Assembly: GCA_016271365.2 (NCBI GenBank)
Contig: CM028131.1
Location: forward strand, 169,822,501 to 169,886,500
Source of the DNA: Neoceratodus forsteri
Lineage: Eukaryota; Chordata; Ceratodontiformes; Ceratodontidae
Reading direction: 5' to 3'
Length of the DNA stretch: 64,000 bases
The notes below the pieces were generated by a model. It searched no databases, was not told the DNA's origin, and saw nothing but the letters and a program-made list of their open reading frames with translations. The position numbers were made by a program, and so were the translations under genes. Below are positions 54,417-64,000 of the stretch, piece after piece (within the stretch, counting starts at the first letter, position 1; every line of letters starts with the position of its first letter).

Positions 54417-55514
54417 ATGTCTCATCAATCCCATAAACGTGCATGGTCCAGCCCAAGCAAGTCATCTTTACCATCAGTCGTAAGTGGTGAGAAACAGGGT
54501 GAGAGAAGGTCTGTTCATATTAGCCATTCTAAAATAGTTTTCTCCCCTGATAAGCCTTCAGGTTCTGGTGCCAGTAAGATTGGGGGTAGTACTAGTACTA
54601 CTATAACTTCAACTGCTGCCACTACTATTACTAGTACTGCATTTGCAGCACCATCATTTTATAAAAGTAGGAGAGCTTTTCAGCTGACATCTCCAGGTAT
54701 ACAAGAACATGAACCCACCCCCACTACCAGTGGTAGTACTATTCACACAACTGCCCCCATAGAGGTAACATCCCCTATCAGTGTGCTCCTCCCCACCACC
54801 ACCAGTGCCATGATTTCAGCAACCAGAGCAAATCCTTTTTGTACTGTTGACACCACCAATGCCATAACAGTGTTTACTGTTGTTTGTGATCCTTGCACAG
54901 CCACTGTCACCACAACCTTTGCTTCCATTAGTAGTTCTGAGTGTTCTGCTGTCACCATGACTACTGCTGCCAGTATTACAACTAGCTGTAATATGATGCC
55001 AGTTTCTTCAGCTGTAACTCCTGATTGTAATTGTAGCAACAGGACTACGGTCCACGGTGCTACTACCTTTCCAACTGTGCCCATGACCATAGGTACTGTG
55101 ACTAGTGCTGAATATGAGACTGTTACAACGACTGCACCAATTGTGTTGCCAAAATGTACTGTTGCTCAGCCTCGCAAGTTTCCTCTCACCACACTTCCTT
55201 TTGCTGATGTGGAGGATTCCGAAGAAGAGTATTCATCTGGTTCTGAATATTTACCAGAGCCTCAAGACTTGCTAAGTACATCATCTGACAGTGATACCCA
55301 CCTAAGCGAATTTGGTGATGAGGCCGAATATATGGCATATCTGTGTGAGAAGCGTGAATGTGCAGCTGTCAAAAAATGCAGTGCTTCTTGTCATGGCAAG
55401 CAGGCCAGTCAGGGTCACCCTCCTCCTCCTTCTAAAAAAACAAACAGTCAACCCTGTCCTTTCAAAGAGTTGTGTCAAGTTCATGTCCATCTGATACACA
55501 AAGTAGCTTTATGA
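54417..55514 (+). pseudogene. hAT-2 transposase, Ser/Thr-rich and acidic amino terminus
   Basis: An open frame of 365 codons starting 'MSHQSHKRAWSSPSKSS'. Residues of about 50-260 are extremely rich in Ser, Thr, Ala and Pro ('TSTTITSTAATTITS', 'PTTTSAMISATRANPF'). A strongly acidic segment follows at about 262-303 ('FADVEDSEEEYSSGSEYLPE'), then a basic, Ser/Pro-rich stretch. The first ATG is close to an upstream spliceable A-rich leader, and I keep it because the composition is uniform from there. The frame ends at 55,514, where the next frame (from 55,472) takes over. The low-complexity part is probably a flexible spacer before the BED finger. Confidence 0.68.
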
Positions 55515-56155
55515 CTACTTCTGTTGTGAAGAAAGAAAGGGGTAGAACAACTGCATCCACTGCATCCAGGTCTGATAAGAGGAAAGGGACAAAACATGCC
55601 CATGGTCACCCTATTGGGGCCCGTACTTCCACTGTCAGTGCAAGCCAAAGTGTGGTGTGGCTGTATTTTAGTGTTGTAAAAGATGATCCAACAAAGGCAG
55701 CATGCTGTGTGTGTGACTGTACTATAAGTCATGGTAAAAACCTTTCAAATCTCACAACAACATCAATGATGAACCATTTCCGAATGAAACATCCCAGTGT
55801 ACTTCAACGATCCACAGTTGTTCCTCCACCTCCACAACATGTGTCTGTCAGCCCCTCTTCTGGTACTGGTCCAGTAGATGCACAAAGCATTGTTAGTGAT
55901 TCTATTACTGAGAGAGACAGTGTGCTCTCAGCTCCCCCTACACCACTTATAGCGCATCCCTGTACAGGAGCATCACCCATTCTGCCTTCTTCTGCTCAAT
56001 CATCTATTATTGTAACACTCCACCATGGGTTCAAAGTCAAAATCAATGTGATGTGGTACCGCTTTGACTACACCCATCATGCAAGCCTTCCATGCCCGCA
56101 CCAAATACCAGGCATCACACCCAACAGCACAGCAGATCACCAATTTAATTGGTGA
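55472..56155 (+). pseudogene. hAT-2 transposase, BED zinc finger segment
   Basis: This frame, shifted relative to the preceding one, begins with a basic stretch 'KKERGRTTASTASRSDKRKG'. The BED finger (about 55,650-55,800) reads 'SVVWLYFSVVKDDPTKAACC', where the aromatic residues and the 'CCVC' Cys pair are visible, then 'TTSMMNHFRMKHPSV' with the His pair. A Pro/Ser-rich linker follows. At about 56,060 reading moves to the next frame. The finger would bind the element's ends, probably the CCGAATA arrays; that is inference. Confidence 0.78.
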
Positions 56156-57588
56156 GATGATGGCCTTGGATCTGCAACCATTTTTCATTGTGGAAAACAC
56201 AGGTTTCCATAGGCTGCTGCAGCATTTGCACCCTAGGCATAATATACCATCACTGACCACATTTTCACATACTGTTGTACCCAACATTTACCATGATTTG
56301 AGAAAAGAAGTTGCCAGACTACTAGCACAGGCTGTTGGTGGAGTTTTCCACTGCACAACTGGCATATGGACCAGCATGAATTCAAATCATGCATATATGT
56401 CACTGACAGCACACTGGTGTGTTGCAGATGTGGTAGTCACTGGTGGTGATGGTGGTACTGGTGCTGGTTCTGTCTCTTACCCCATCCCTGCAGTCTGCTT
56501 TGCTAAATATCAGTGTTATGGAAAAGGATCACCGGGCAGTAAACATATTGTCATTCCTGCAAGAGATGTTGAGCCCATGGATTGATGGCAACAATTTGCA
56601 GGTAGGGTTTGAGGTCACAGACAATGCCACAAATATGATAAAAGCACTTAGAGATGACAATTTTGAAGGGATACGCTGCTTTGCTCATACACTAAATTTG
56701 GTGGTGACAAAGGCTTTGGCAAGCACAGTAGAGGCAGATAACACAGTCAAAGTAGCCAAAAGCATATGCAGCCACTTCCCTCACTTAGTGAAAGCCACAA
56801 ACCATCTGCATCAGCTACAAGAGCATCGTCAAATGCCACAGCATCATCTCATCCAGGATGTACAGACCTGGTGGAATTTTACCTACTACATGCTGCAAAG
56901 GCTTCTGGAGCAAAAGCAGGACCTTCATGAGATGAGCATGGAAACTGATACAGGGGGAGTCCTTGGACATCAGGACTGGGCTGTGATTGAGGGTTCAGTA
57001 AAGGTTTTAGCCCCATTTGAAAGGAGCACTCATGACCTTAGCTCTGATTCTGCACTGCTAAGTCAGGTAATTCCTGCTGTACAGATCATGAAAAAGGCCA
57101 TGAGGAGATTCAGTAAAAATGCTGAGAAAGATCCAAACCAGACACCAGGAACAGTGATATCCCTTGTGGAAAACCTCACCACAGAACTAGAAGTTAGATT
57201 TTCTGATCTCTGTTCCAATAAAAATTACATATTTGCCACTATGTTGAATCCACGTTTCAAGTGTGAGGTACTACACCTTATAATGTCCACTCACAGGGTT
57301 AAAGACATTCAGAAGCAGATGTGCTCAGAACCTAGTTTCTGCATCTTTGGGTCACTGAAACCAGCAGGTATCCCTATTGATGAGCCAGTCTCAGAATCAC
57401 AAACTGAAAGCAGTATGGAAAACCTTGAGAAGGAGGGTGACTGTTGGGCGGAACTCAGCTCATCACTACAGGCTGAGCAGTGGAAGAGAACAGAACAGCA
57501 GCCACAGCCGGCACCCAATCTGCTGAACAGTTATTTCAATGAGCCCCTGGAGTCATTCTCCATAAATCTAGTGGAGTACTGGATCTAA
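56064..57588 (+). pseudogene. hAT-2 transposase core
   Basis: Two overlapping frames: 56,064-56,585 and 56,443-57,588. The first gives 'IGEMMALDLQPFFIVENTGF', 'PSLTTFSHTVVPNIY' and 'CTTGIWTSMNSNHAYMSLTA' with 'HW'. The Asp usual in this T-D-x-W-T-S block is Gly here, so the first catalytic Asp appears lost. The second gives 'GFEVTDNATNMIKAL' (second Asp), 'GIRCFAHTLNLVVTKAL', 'QDVQTWWNFTYYMLQRL' and 'ATMLNPRFKC', ending 'LLNSYFNEPLESFSINLVEY' just before the dimerisation domain. A TAA stop at 57,586-57,588 interrupts at the start of that domain. Confidence 0.82.
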
Positions 57589-57770
57589 AGGATGAAAGCA
57601 TCTCTGCACTTGGCACAGTTGGCCCTTAAATATATCTGTTGCCCCCCCCCCCACCAGCGTACCATCTGAATGAATGTTCAGCACTGCTGGTGATGTGGTG
57701 AAACCTCATCGATCCTCACTTGATCCAACACACGTGGAACACTTTGTGTTTATAAAAATAAATCTACCTC
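57589..57770 (+). pseudogene. hAT-2 transposase, dimerisation domain with three breaks
   Basis: Directly after the stop the same frame continues 'MKASLHLAQLALKYICC'. A run of C (57,641-57,653) shifts the frame, after which 'TSVPSE', an in-frame TGA where the family has Arg (SERVFS), 'MFSTAGDVVKPHRSSL' and 'HVEHFVFIKINL' follow. So the entire hAT C-terminal domain is present in the DNA but is cut by a stop, a homopolymer frameshift and a CGA-to-TGA type nonsense change. Confidence 0.78.
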
Positions 57771-58139
57771 ACCTTGGGTACACATATGGCCACTAGCAAT
57801 TGCATTAAATAATTGTCTTGTACTGGATACAACATTTGTGTGTTGTAGCATTGACCCATACACAAGCCATTCTGTGTTAACCATCATAGTTCTGTTAGCA
57901 AATAAGCACATGTTAACATTTATATTCAAAGTCATACTAACACAAATCTGTGACCAGCAACCTTTTCTTTTATTACTTCCACTGTCATGGTGTATTCTTT
58001 TGAACGAGCATACCCTGCAGTTCCCAGTGCCTAAAACTGCCACCCACCTATTGATTGCTGTTCCTAATACAAAATCCTCAACTGGTGTTGCTACATCTCT
58101 CATCCCCTGTGTTGCTCATGCCCATATTCCATCGATCTC

Positions 58140-59425
58140 TTTAACAGCTTTCCAGGTGCCAGTTACCAGTGTGGTATCACCAGTCTCAAGTATTTCATGT
58201 GCATAAAATATAGCAGTTAAAAGTGTGTCATCTCCAGTCTCAGTGTTTCCCATGCCTGAAATATGACAGTTACAAGTGTGGCATCACCAGTCTCAGTGTT
58301 TCCCATGCCTGAAATATGACAGTTACTAGCGTGGCATCACCAGTCTCAGTGTTTCCCATGCCTGAAATACGGCAGTTACAAGTGTGGCATCTCCAGTCTC
58401 AATGTTTCCCATGCCTGAAATATGGCAGTTACAAGTGTGGCATCTCCAGTCTCAGTATTTCCCATGCCTGAAATATGGCAGTTACAAGGGTGGCATCTCA
58501 GTCTCAGTGTTTCCCATGACTGAAATATGGCAGTTACAAGTGTGGCATCTCCAGTCTCAGTGTTTCCCATGCCTGAAATATGGCAGGTACAAGTGTGGCA
58601 TCACCAGTCTCAAGTATTTCGAGTGCATAAAATATGACAGTTAGTGTGGAATCTCCAGTCTCAGTATTTCCCATGCCTGAAATATGACAGTTAACAGTGT
58701 GGCATCTCCAGTCTCAAGTATTTCACATGACTGAAATATTACGGTTATGAGTATGCTATCACTTGTCTCAAGTATTTCACATGACTGAAATATTACGGTT
58801 ATGAGTATGGTATCACTTGTCTCAAGTATTTCACTTGACTAAAATATTACGGTTATGAGTATGGTATCACTTGTCTCAAATATTTCACATGACTGAAATA
58901 TTACGGTTATGAGTACGGTATCACTTGTCTCAAGTATTTCACATGACTAAAATATTACGGTTATGAGTATGGTATCACTTGTCTCAAGTATTTCACATGA
59001 CTGAAATATTACGGTTATGAGTATGGTATCACTTGTCTCAAGTATTTCACAAGACTAAAATATTACGGTTAGGAGTATGGTATCACTTGTCTCAAGTATT
59101 TCACATGACTGAAATATTCCAGTTAGCAGTATAGCATCTCCAGTCTCTAGTATTTCACATGCCTGAAATATTCCAGTTACCAGTATGGCATCTCCAGTCT
59201 CCAGTATTTCACATGACTGAAATATTCCAGTTACCAGTATGGCATCTCCAGTCTCCAGTATTTCACATGACTGAAATATTCTAGTTACCAGTATGGCATC
59301 ACCCATCTCAAGTACTTCCCATGCCTGAAATATTCCGGTTACCGGTGTGGCATCACCAGTCCCAAGTATTTCACATGCCTGAAATATTCCGGTTACCTGT
59401 GTGGTATCACCAGTCTTAATTATTT
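58140..59425 (+). repeat. Minisatellite inside hAT-2, about 24 units of 53-54 bp
   Basis: Each unit has the form 'tttc.catg.ctgaaatat..c.gtta..agt.tggtatcac..gtctcaag'. Three subfamilies lie in blocks. Units at about 58,200-58,735 carry 'gacagttacaagtgtggcat', those at 58,735-59,100 'ttacggttatgagtatggta', and those at 59,100-59,425 'ttccagttaccagtatggca'. Blocks of subfamilies imply successive local expansions. Short open frames across the array are by-products of the repeat. Confidence 0.9.
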
Positions 59426-59639
59426 TCCATGCCTGCAAAATTATTGCAAAGCGCTGCAGTATGCTGCAAGGAGCAGTGTAATTCAATGGCAGTTAATCTC
59501 TAGTCATCCAATATTTTGTGACAGCATTTACTGCAAAATGCAGAATTGCATCTTGTCTTGCTTCACTGTATACTATTGATACATAATACACTTCCAGAGA
59601 AGGTGGTGAGAAAGACTACATGGACGATGACCAACAGAT

Positions 59640-60060
59640 GTCTCTTTATTAGATGGTCTCACATATTTTTCTCCCCAAGCAAACCTTTTAGTTCTTATAG
59701 CATTGGGAATAGCACTACTACTGATACCACCAGCAGTACTATTACTACTACTGGTGTCATCACCTGTTCCAGCTATACATTCACTGTCACATCCTTTTGT
59801 GCAGTAGTAGGAGGGCATTAGTGCATACATGCTTTGTGCAGGAAGCAGCAGACACCACCACCAGTGTTCCCACTGCTGTCACTATGGCTGCTACATCTAC
59901 AGTCAGTGTGCTTCCCACCACCACCAGTGCCATTCATGCAGCAGCCACCCATTCAGCTGTCACCACTATGGCAGCCACTGTTACCACTATTCTTATGCCC
60001 ATGGCCAAAGCACCATCTACCCTGTGTCTGTGGATTTATGTGATAACCACAAAAGTGCAA
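59640..60060 (+). repeat. Diverged second copy of hAT-2 transposase Ser/Thr-rich segment
   Basis: The plus-strand frame 59,546-59,821 reads 'HIFFSPSKPFSSYSIGNSTT' followed by 'TDTTSSTITTTG', paralleling 'SKIVFSPDKPSGSGASKIGG' and 'STSTTITSTAATTITS' at 54,520-54,640. Later 'cagtgtgcttcccaccacca' (59,915) matches 'cagtgtgctcctccccacca' (54,779) at the DNA level. The order is conserved over roughly 400 bp. It is a partial, diverged duplicate without the rest of the gene. Confidence 0.68.
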
Positions 60061-60789
60061 TCGCGATTGGTGGCAGGGCAAGTATATATCACCGAAAATC
60101 TATTTCAGTGATGTACACCCCCAACGCACAGGAAAACAGTGCCAGGGACTTAAATGTTGATTGTTCATGCAGTGGGCTGTGCCCCTTGCAGTGCCCCACA
60201 ACCCCCTACTAAAGAATTCTTAACTCCAGTGGGGGTGCAAAATCTGGAAAAAAAAAAATTGGGGGCCTGGCACACAAAAATGTAGGCGTGCTCAGACCCG
60301 AACCTGGAATCCTTGCACCTTTAGGCTGACCACCACCAATCACACTATGGGGCCAGCTTGGCCACCCCACATCAGGCCAACCCTCTCTCCCTTCCATCAC
60401 GCTGGACGCCCCCACACACATAGTGATGTTCTGGCAATATATGCACCCACCTCCCCCATCCAGTCACCCTTCCTCAGCAGTATCCCCTTCGACATGCACC
60501 AGGATTGAGTTGCCATTATTGCAAGCACTCAATCGCCAATGCCCACATCATGGGCTACCGTGTCTGTGACCATGAACATCCTCCAGTGCTGACCCAATGC
60601 AATGCTTGATATCGTTTTCGGAGTGCTATACGTGTGGTGTGGTGGATCAAGTGTGCTGCATGTTGCTTGTGTTGCATTAATGAGAGCTCTGCGTTGGTGG
60701 TTGAAGTCTCATCGAGGTGTATATGCTACACCAGGTTTAATGGGTGATTAATGGTGTTGTTAAAGTGCTTTTTTAAAGTTTCTTTAAAA

Positions 60790-60894
60790 AAACACCTTTT
60801 CTGGCCGAATACCGAATACCGAATACCGAATACCTGGGACCCGAATACCGAATATTTGGCCAAATATTCGGGAAAAGATATTTGCACAGCCCTA
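60790..60894 (-). repeat. hAT-2 right end with tandem CCGAATA
   Basis: CCGAATA occurs five or six times, three or four of them in direct tandem (60,804-60,833), followed by 'ccaaatattcggg' and the inverted tip TGCACAGCCCTA (60,883-60,894). Confidence 0.88.
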
Positions 60895-60902
60895 GTAGAA
60901 GG
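60895..60902 (+). repeat. hAT-2 target site duplication, right copy (GTAGAAGG)
   Basis: One mismatch to 52,971-52,978. Confidence 0.82.
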
Positions 60903-61300
60903 TAGCTTTATGAGGGCCTGAGATTGAACTTCACAGTGCAGCAGTCCAACAAATGACAGGATCCTCTGAGGTGAGGTCAGCCTCTAGGCCTGCGATGAAC
61001 ACCTGGTTCAGTGTGTAGCCCTTTTCATGCAAGCTGAAGCAATTATCTGTCTAAATCCCAAAGTATATTTGGCCTGCAGGAATCTGCTGTCAAAATGATT
61101 TAAACAGTCACTACCCATTGCAGTGAAATCCCCAGCAAAAGAGTCTGGGGTATTCTAATGCCAAAGCCAATGACTGCTCCCCAAATTCATGCAGAAAATC
61201 TGACACTTGTCACAGTAGATGACACAGCAAGATACTTCTTCATCACAGAATAACCATGGACAAAATGGCTGCTCATTCAAAGGATGCCAGTTCTACCACT
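60903..61300 (-). mobile_element. L2-like LINE piece, right of hAT-2 insertion
   Basis: Continues the antisense L2-like LINE cut by hAT-2. Landmarks follow the order seen at 2,330-2,600: 'cttcacagtgcagcagtc', then 'gaacacctggttcagtgt' against 'gaagaccaggtccaacat', then 'gcagtgaaatccccagcaaa' against 'acattgaaatcccccagaac'. This corresponds to the endonuclease part of ORF2. Strongly decayed. Confidence 0.55.
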
Positions 61301-61949
61301 GGTGACACTGTGACAGCCATATGAAGAAAAAGCAGAAAGCATACCGTCACATAGTGGGTGATCAGAATGTTGAATAGACTATGCACTAAGACAGTGAAAG
61401 CTTGCAGTGTTCTGGCTTTCAAAGCAAGACAAGACAGATCCTGGAAAGAAAATAGCATTGAGGGTTACACAGCATAAATGACAGTAACAATCTGGCAGTT
61501 AAGTTTGGATGTGTGTCAGTACTCAAGTTGGGGTATCATATTGTCATGTAGCAGAAGGGCAGATAAGGTGAACCTTAAGTCCTTTCCATATCCACAGTAC
61601 TACAGTATGTTAATATACTGTATGACAATGAGTGTAAGGAACTTAGAGGTCACACATGAGCTAGTAGCAGAACAGTAGGCAGATTAAATGTAACTAAAGT
61701 TCCAAGGATGGACTGTTGTACCCAGAGTGCTAATAAAGCCCAGAAATTAGCCAGTTCTGATATCCAAGTACATTTTTATGGAATCATTGCAAGAGAGCAA
61801 ATGAGTTCAGGCAAGGAAATGTTATTTCATGTTTTAAAAAACTGAAGCAAAGAGATCCAGTAGAACAGTATTTCCGTTAGCTGAATGGTAATACCAAGGT
61901 AGATTTTGAGAGCAATCAATGAGAGGATATGATTCCGCACAGCCGTACA
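61301..61949. other. No firm feature
   Basis: Possibly a decayed LINE linker, but no motif is clear enough to support a call. Confidence 0.35.
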
Positions 61950-62640
61950 ATCATGAGTGAATTAATGGATGATAGCATGGGTTCATAAGATGTATACTAC
62001 ATCAAGGCGGAGGACTGCAATGGAGCTTTTAGGGAATGACTAACCAAACAGATATATTGTAAACATTAGCTAATCTGATTTTAGTAAGGAATTTGACTGA
62101 TACAATATGGAGGCTGAACAAGGTCAGAAAACATGGCATAGGGACATTGCTGCAATATATCAAAAATGGTCTGACTGTGAACAAAGGGCAGTGAATGAGA
62201 GATTTTCAGAGTGACAGGGTCTCTAGTATTATGCAGTGATGATCAGTGCTAAGAGCTACAATAAATAACTGTTAAATATATTCATAACTGACTTTGAATA
62301 AGGGGTGAAGTGCCATGGGAAAGATATTTGCAAATGGCAGTAAACTAACCAGTGCGGTTAACAGGGATGATCAATATGATGGGCTTGAAAGGAAGTTGCA
62401 TAGGCTGAAGAAAATGGCAGATAAAAGGCAGATGCAGTTAAATGAGGGAAAACTGCATGGTGCATCTGGAAGAAAACAAAGCAGAGAAAGTAAATACTAA
62501 AGGCTCATGAGATTGCAGTATTAGAGCCAGAAAGGGATTTGGGGCTATTATTAGAGATAAGAGAGTGAAGCAGTCAAGTTGTGTCTCAGCAGCAGTTAGG
62601 AAAGCTAACAGAAGGCGGGAACGCATCCAGCTGGGAATTT
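61950..62640 (+). mobile_element. Decayed CR1/L2-type LINE reverse transcriptase relic
   Basis: Plus-strand pieces keep the order of the reverse transcriptase palm: 'ANLILVRNLTDTIWRLNKV' near 62,070, 'LQYIKNGLTVNKGQ'-like near 62,150, and 'FANGSKLTSAVNRDDQYDGL' at 62,324-62,383, where the usual FADD has become FANG. Then come 'LKKMADKRQMQLNEGKLHG' and 'GVVIDKRVKQSSCVSAAVRKAN'-like near 62,540-62,610. Many stops and shifts. Confidence 0.6.
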
Positions 62641-62868
62641 AGAATACAATGGAAATTACTGTATATAGCAAAGATCTAATTCTTCAAACCATCTAGGTGA
62701 TACTGAATTTGTAGAATGGGATTGACTACCTTGAATTCATCCCTGCATTTCCGTTCACATTCAGGACTCTTCCTCCTCCCTTCCTGAAGGGCACTGTAAT
62801 AGTTATGCTATGTAATGTAAAACTGATGTATTTTGGCATGGTGCCCCCCTTCAGCTAGACACCATAAC

Positions 62869-62932
62869 AGCTACACTCGAAAAAAGACCATTACAGCGAC
62901 AGTCACTGTAATGGTCCGATTTTGAGTGTAGC
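62869..62932. repeat. Hairpin with arms of about 28 bp
   Basis: The arm 'agctacactcgaaaaaagac' continuing with 'cattacag' is complementary to 'ctgtaatg' continuing with 'gtccgattttgagtgtagcc', with few mismatches and a loop of about 8 bases centred near 62,901. It could be two head-to-head transposon tips or a small fold-back element. Confidence 0.7.
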
Positions 62933-64000
62933 CATCCCCCAGTGTTCTGCCCCCTCCCTGGAACAAATCCAACCTGGAGCTGACAATCTTAAAGTCTGGG
63001 GTGTGTGGGGGGCACAGTGCCCCACAGAAAACACTTGTCGTTCTGACTGCACAATACCTGTGTTGATATTGTGCCGTCGCTATGCGGGAGGTCAGCATTT
63101 TCACTGTCAGCCTCCCTTGGTGCTTCCATGTTTGCAACCTTCATGGTGCCCCCCCCCCCAGCTGCAACCTTGCAGCCTCTATACACACTTAGATCAGAGC
63201 TTCTGCTCCCCATGCTGGCTAAAAAAGAAGCAGATGGTTATCCTGTACCATCAGTGTCCAACACATGTGAACCTCCTTCTGTGCTCACTGGAACATGATC
63301 AAGACTAGTTTAATCAAGGAGGATGGAATAGTAGGTTGAACACATTTTACCTATGTAAGTTTCAAGTTTCAGTTTTTGAACAACAGAGTTATCGTGACCA
63401 TTAAATACCAATGCAAATAGCATCATTAAAAAAAACAGCATACAACATTTAAAAATTACCAATTAGCATTTAAAATTCATTTTAAACAACAAGGCAATGT
63501 GTTGAGAAAAGCCTTTCCATTTTTTCTCCACAGCCCTGATAAAAGAAATCAGTTTATATAGCTTAGACTCATTAATTGTCTTCATTTACCTCACCAGAAG
63601 ATTACGTCATGATTCAAAGGTGTTAGACTAAATGTCAGCCAAATATAAAGGTCTTTCATTTTGCAAAAGGGGGCATAAAAAGAAAATATGATAGAGATTG
63701 TCCATTTCTTTGTTTTGGCAAAAGCAACAAGGTTAAATATTATCACATTTAGCATATCGAGCTTTCAAAGCATTACTTTTGTAAAACCTCAAAGTGATAT
63801 CATGTAATGGACCTCCTACACTTTGGTGTGAGTGAAAGGGTAAGATAAAACTCAAGCACAGTCTTGTTCTTAAAAAGAGGAAAAAAACATATCTTTTAAT
63901 TTTTCAATGCTTCAGCTCTTCCTCTATAACTTAATCCATCATTTTTCCTTTTCTTTTTTTTAAATGTTTCACTTCAAAGCTTTAAAAGTTGGAAATGGAA
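62933..64000. other. No recognised gene
   Basis: The interval 62,940-63,300 is G+C-rich with a C run at 63,150-63,163. From 63,300 the sequence is A+T-rich. No supported gene or repeat family was recognised; overlapping short frames on both strands at 62,870-63,310 have no recognisable domain. Confidence 0.4.

Larger units (their letters stand above)
52979..60894 (+). mobile_element. hAT-2: 7.9 kb BED-finger hAT DNA transposon
   Basis: The tips are perfect 12-bp inverted repeats, TAGGGCTGTGCA and TGCACAGCCCTA, flanked by an 8-bp duplication with one mismatch. Inside, in order, are a CCGAATA-rich left end, a long leader, a transposase gene broken into four frames (54,417-57,588 plus a short tail), a minisatellite (about 58,140-59,425), a diverged duplicate of the Ser/Thr-rich start of the gene (about 59,640-60,060), and a CCGAATA-rich right end. 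At 7.9 kb it is long for the superfamily. The unusually long stretches of readable frame suggest it is younger than hAT-1. Confidence 0.88.

Noticed and set aside
54743..55090. 115-codon minus-strand Val-rich frame
   Set aside because: Antisense of the Ser/Thr-rich transposase segment; ACT/ACC repeats read as Val/Gly on the other strand.
58376..59486. Repetitive open frames across the minisatellite
   Set aside because: They exist in both strands because the 54-bp unit is a multiple of three and lacks stops; no independent sign of coding.
59797..60212. Possible host exon downstream of the minisatellite
   Set aside because: The sequence matches the start of the hAT-2 gene and lies inside the element's tips, so it is a duplicated element part.
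1..64000. CRISPR array or bacterial operon
   Set aside because: The regular repeat at 58-59 kb has no unique spacers, and all proteins recognised are those of vertebrate transposable elements.

Overview
The window looks like intergenic, repeat-dense DNA from a large, non-mammalian vertebrate genome. I found no convincing host gene exon, tRNA, rRNA or CRISPR array. The repeat mix is CR1-like and L2-like LINEs, a V-SINE-like SINE, BED-finger hAT elements, PIF/Harbinger, a pogo/Tigger element and a Ty3/gypsy LTR element. Together with the short LINE 3' tails of the form 'catagaaacatag...ggcagataaggac...cccacctagtctgcc', this suggests a lineage with many old, mildly decayed DNA transposons. An amphibian, perhaps a caecilian, is my best guess; lungfish or another large sarcopterygian or fish genome cannot be excluded.

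Layout. 1-6.8 kb: a decayed minus-strand hAT element (hAT-1) whose transposase middle is replaced by an L2-like LINE. 6.8-9.7 kb: a LINE 3' fragment and a V-SINE-like SINE. 9.7-18.85 kb: an old minus-strand LINE ('family B') split by two insertions, another minus-strand LINE ('family A', 10.6-12.6 kb) and a full-length 5.4 kb Ty3/gypsy-type LTR retrotransposon (12,875-18,262, target duplication GGTAC). Its integrase lies upstream of reverse transcriptase, as in Gmr1-like elements. 19.6 kb: a near-palindromic MITE with TA target duplication. 20.4-24.35 kb: a family B LINE split by a second LINE ('family D', target duplication AAGGTGG), itself split by a small MITE.

25.3-33.6 kb: an 8.3 kb PIF/Harbinger element with matching terminal inverted repeats. 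It carries a minus-strand HARBI1-type transposase, a minus-strand Myb/SANT-like companion gene with recognisable splice sites, and a possible third gene on the plus strand. Its sequence is heavily skewed to TG/CA, as expected from CpG decay of a once GC-rich element. 33.9-35.8 kb: diverged tandem repeats with an L2-like LINE tail inside. 36.1-39.05 kb: a family A LINE with tandem 5' monomers joined directly to the region before reverse transcriptase. 42.3-45.8 kb: a pogo/Tigger element split by a LINE with a GAAT tail. 48.5 kb: a probable minus-strand LTR next to a primer-binding site.

50-53 and 60.9-61.3 kb: antisense LINE pieces, one of which was the target of hAT-2 (52,979-60,894), a 7.9 kb BED-finger hAT with 8-bp target duplication. 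hAT-2 contains CCGAATA-rich ends, a long but frameshifted transposase, a minisatellite of about 24 units of 53-54 bp, and a diverged second copy of the transposase's Ser/Thr-rich amino-terminal segment. 61.3-64 kb: a LINE relic and a hairpin.

The value of the window is its stratigraphy: nesting and target duplications give a relative order of insertions. Every coding region seen is broken, so all are annotated as pseudogenes or element parts. Family names rest on motifs I could read and were not checked against any database.
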